DNA from: a virus
Virus record (IMG/VR): IMGVR_UViG_3300008110_000223
Span: 1 to 32,883 of that record
Reading direction: 5' to 3' (one strand)
DNA: 32,883 bases
Shown: piece by piece, positions 31,453 to 32,883 of the stretch
Layout of the letters: every line of letters begins with the position of its first letter
Position numbering within the stretch: position 1 is the stretch's first letter
Program-made: the position numbers and the translations under genes
Notes under the pieces: generated by a model
The model's database searches: none
What the model saw: only the letters and a program-made list of their open reading frames with translations
What the model was told of the DNA's origin: nothing

Positions 31453-31864
31453 TTACATAGCAGTTCATTGTACCGCAACACCACAGACAACTAAGATTCA
31501 ATCCATATTAAATTACTGGAAAAACAACTTAGGTTGGAAGCGTGTTGGCTATCACTATATTATTGAAGCAGATGGCAAGGTTACACAATTAAGCGACATT
31601 GAGCAACCTACTAATGGTGTTGCAGGATATAATGCTAACTCAATACATATATCCTATATCGGTGGTGTAGATAAAAATGGTAAGGCAATAGACAACAGAA
31701 CAGATGCACAAAAGAAATCTATGCTAAACCTATTAAATACTTTGAGGAAACAAATAATGGTTAGGCAAAGATTCTTTCCTATAATACAAGGTCATTATCA
31801 ATTTCCAAAAGTGAATAAAGCATGTCCTTGTTTTGATGCAAAAAAAGAATATGAAACTATCTAA
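31439..31864 (+). CDS. N-acetylmuramoyl-L-alanine amidase (endolysin), 141 aa
   Basis: Amidase_2 / T7-lysozyme type; cleaves the amide bond between N-acetylmuramic acid and L-alanine in peptidoglycan. H10 in IAVHCTATP, H119 in QGHYQFP and C129 in KACPCFD match the zinc ligands (T7 H17, H122, C130); Y40 and K127 align with catalytic T7 Y46 and K128. The length of 141 is close to T7 lysozyme (151). No signal peptide, so a holin is needed. Overlaps membrane-protein genes on both sides. Confidence 0.92.
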   Translation: MRRIDYIAVHCTATPQTTKIQSILNYWKNNLGWKRVGYHYIIEADGKVTQLSDIEQPTNGVAGYNANSIHISYIGGVDKNGKAIDNRTDAQKKSMLNLLNTLRKQIMVRQRFFPIIQGHYQFPKVNKACPCFDAKKEYETI

Positions 31865-32042
31865 TATCAAACAATGGAAGACAACTGCTATTGGTATTGG
31901 AATACTAATAGCATCTATCACATCAGTATTTGTAGCAGATTTGAATTGGGGTGATGCAACCATCGGGATAGGTGTAGCAACTCTATTTCTATTTGCACCA
32001 GATACAATTATTGATGCCTTAACTAAATTTATAAATAAATGA
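31851..32042 (+). CDS. Holin-like membrane protein, 63 aa
   Basis: ATG 31851 (MKLSNIKQWKTTAIG) overlaps the amidase end by 14 bp; ATG 31836 would add five residues. Two hydrophobic helices, about 10-29 (KTTAIGIGILIASITSVFVA) and 34-50 (WGDATIGIGVATLFLFAP), with short loops. This two-segment form and the lysis position fit a holin. The stop overlaps the next gene (ATGA). Confidence 0.6.
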   Translation: MKLSNIKQWKTTAIGIGILIASITSVFVADLNWGDATIGIGVATLFLFAPDTIIDALTKFINK

Positions 32043-32515
32043 AGTATCTTTTTATCATTGTGATTTTTTTATACTCATGCACAACACAGAAAAAGGTAAT
32101 AAATTATTTGAATAATAATGAAGAAGTTGCTGCAAATTATTGTGCTAATAAATATCCAATCGGTACTGATACCATGGTTATAGTTGAACACGATACTACT
32201 ATTCTAAAAGAATACATTACAGAAATTGATTCATTAGAAATACATGATACTATATGTCTGGAATTAAGGGAGAAGATTAAATACATAATAAAAAATAACC
32301 CACCAGTAGTTAAGACCATAACCATTGAGAAAGAGAATACCGCTAAACTGAAAGCATTACAAATTAAAATAGAATCAAAGGATAAATTGATTGATGATTT
32401 GAATGCAGAACGGAAGAAGTATAAAAACCAGAGCAAGACAAGATTAACTATTATAATCTGGTTAGTGCTTATACTGGTTGGATTTATTGCTGCAAAATTC
32501 CTTCCGATACGTTAA
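32039..32515 (+). CDS. Unimolecular spanin (u-spanin) candidate, 158 aa
   Basis: N-terminal signal with lipobox FLYSC (Cys at 14), a periplasmic region with coiled-coil-like helix (about 105-135, TAKLKALQIKIESKDKLIDD), and a C-terminal transmembrane helix (about 136-155, LTIIIWLVLILVGFIAAKFL). An outer-membrane lipoprotein that is also anchored in the inner membrane is the u-spanin plan (T1 gp11 type), which fuses the two membranes at lysis. Cluster position after the amidase supports it. Confidence 0.75.
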   Translation: MKYLFIIVIFLYSCTTQKKVINYLNNNEEVAANYCANKYPIGTDTMVIVEHDTTILKEYITEIDSLEIHDTICLELREKIKYIIKNNPPVVKTITIEKENTAKLKALQIKIESKDKLIDDLNAERKKYKNQSKTRLTIIIWLVLILVGFIAAKFLPIR

Positions 32516-32710
32516 CAGTCGGCGTTCCAGACCATTACCAGTACACTATCATACTAAATTTCTTAGTAGTATTTTGCTAATATCATTAGCAGAAATTTGC
32601 CCTTTTGGGCATTTTTTTTGCCCTATACCAACTTCATAACTCATTGATATTCAATGTGCTATATGCTATCCTAAAAAATAATTTTGTGGAATAAAATTTA
32701 TTTGTATTTT
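32516..32710 (+). terminator. Post-lysis non-coding region: hairpins and terminator
   Basis: Three hairpins in a row: ACTAA/TTAGT at 32553-32567, a 7-bp stem 32575-32581/32585-32591 with an ATC loop, and TGCCC-TTTT-GGGCA at 32598-32611 followed by eight T (intrinsic terminator, late operon). Between 32620 and 32681 I see nothing. No reading frame supported. Confidence 0.75.
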
Positions 32711-32712
32711 AG
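32682..32712 (+). promoter_or_regulatory. Possible promoter for the structured RNA
   Basis: TTTTG (32682-32686), 18 nt, then TATTTTAG (32705-32712) partly matches the Bacteroidota -33/-7 pattern (TTTG, TAnnTTTG; one mismatch in the -7 box). A start near 32715-32719 would lie just inside the 5' strand of the closing stem, so fit to the RNA boundary is imperfect. TTTATTTG (32697-32704) is an alternative -7 box. Confidence 0.3.
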
Positions 32713-32769
32713 CGGAACGCAATCAGCGAAAAGTTCTTTCAAAGTCGGGTGTAGTAGTGGAAACCACAA
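32711..32769 (+). ncRNA. Large structured RNA with tRNA-like ends (5' part; continues at base 1)
   Basis: 5' end of the RNA described at 1-364. AGCGGAACG (32711-32719) pairs with CGTTCCGCT (355-363), extendable to 11 bp. GAAA/TTTC (32728-32731/32737-32740) could be a small D-arm substitute, although no GG doublet is present to meet the T-loop. TCGGGT (32745-32750) pairs with ACCCGA (330-335). GTGG/CCAC (32757-32760/32764-32767) forms a hairpin with an AAA loop. The element reads continuously only once the circle is closed. Confidence 0.55.
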
Positions 32770-32883
32770 GTAAATGCGATGTAAATCGTTCCATAGATGT
32801 GGTGAACTGAAACGAATCTAACCGATACTGGTAAATGCTACTAAGCGAAATAGCAACCATGATGCTCCAGTAAGTGAGTCAAA
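32770..32883. repeat. Direct terminal repeat, right copy
   Basis: Exact second copy of bases 1-114. Joining 32769 to base 1 restores the RNA candidate that begins near 32711 and ends near 364. Confidence 0.95.

Overview
This window is a complete, circularly closed genome of a tailed phage (siphovirus-like, about 32.77 kb). The first 114 bases recur exactly as the last 114, so the unique circle is about 32,769 bp and the ends are an arbitrary cut. The DNA is AT-rich, every supported gene is on the + strand, and genes are tightly packed or overlapping. The host is probably a member of Bacteroidota: starts lack Shine-Dalgarno sequences and use A-rich leaders ending in ACAATG or TTATATG, and many proteins (tail tube, connector, capsid, DUF932, tape measure) look like those of Bacteroidota siphophages. 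I saw no integrase, repressor, DNA polymerase or primase gene.

Layout. (1) Across the contig junction (32711-32769 continued by 1-364) lies about 420 nt of stop-rich non-coding sequence with a tRNA-like acceptor stem and T-arm at its ends, a helix where an anticodon stem would be, and a large structured insertion; it ends in a T10 tract. (2) 394-3080: small early genes of unknown function and a DUF932 protein; two of these genes carry the same 24-nt leader that can form a pseudoknot. (3) 3106-10223: recombination and replication: ERF annealing protein, YqaJ/lambda-type exonuclease, DnaA-domain-IV-like protein, three winged-helix proteins, iteron-like repeats with an AT-rich stretch (candidate origin), DnaB helicase, VRR-NUC nuclease, sigma-factor-like protein, SSB-like protein and HNH nuclease. 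(4) 10418-13509: a four-gene cassette of ParB-like protein, bicupin, PAPS-reductase-like PP-loop protein and a second ParB-like protein, related to IbrA/IbrB (YbdN/YbdM) pairs; function unknown. (5) 13516-15064: terminase small (DUF5681) and large subunits. (6) 15094-24947: a chaperone-like gene with a probable -1 frameshift, a gp10-like neck protein, tail proteins, tail fibre and tape measure. (7) 24959-31237: XkdF-like protease, scaffold-like protein, major capsid, tail tube, portal with an unusual C-terminal extension, connectors. (8) 31243-32515: lysis genes: small membrane proteins, zinc amidase and a unimolecular spanin, followed by hairpins and a terminator.

How it works together: early genes and recombination functions lead to DnaB-based replication that uses host polymerase and primase; the ParB/PP-loop/cupin cassette sits directly before packaging, which suggests a role in DNA modification, packaging or host interference (inference); then come morphogenesis and lysis. 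The two items most worth follow-up are the tRNA-like large RNA and the ParB-cupin-PP-loop-ParB cassette.
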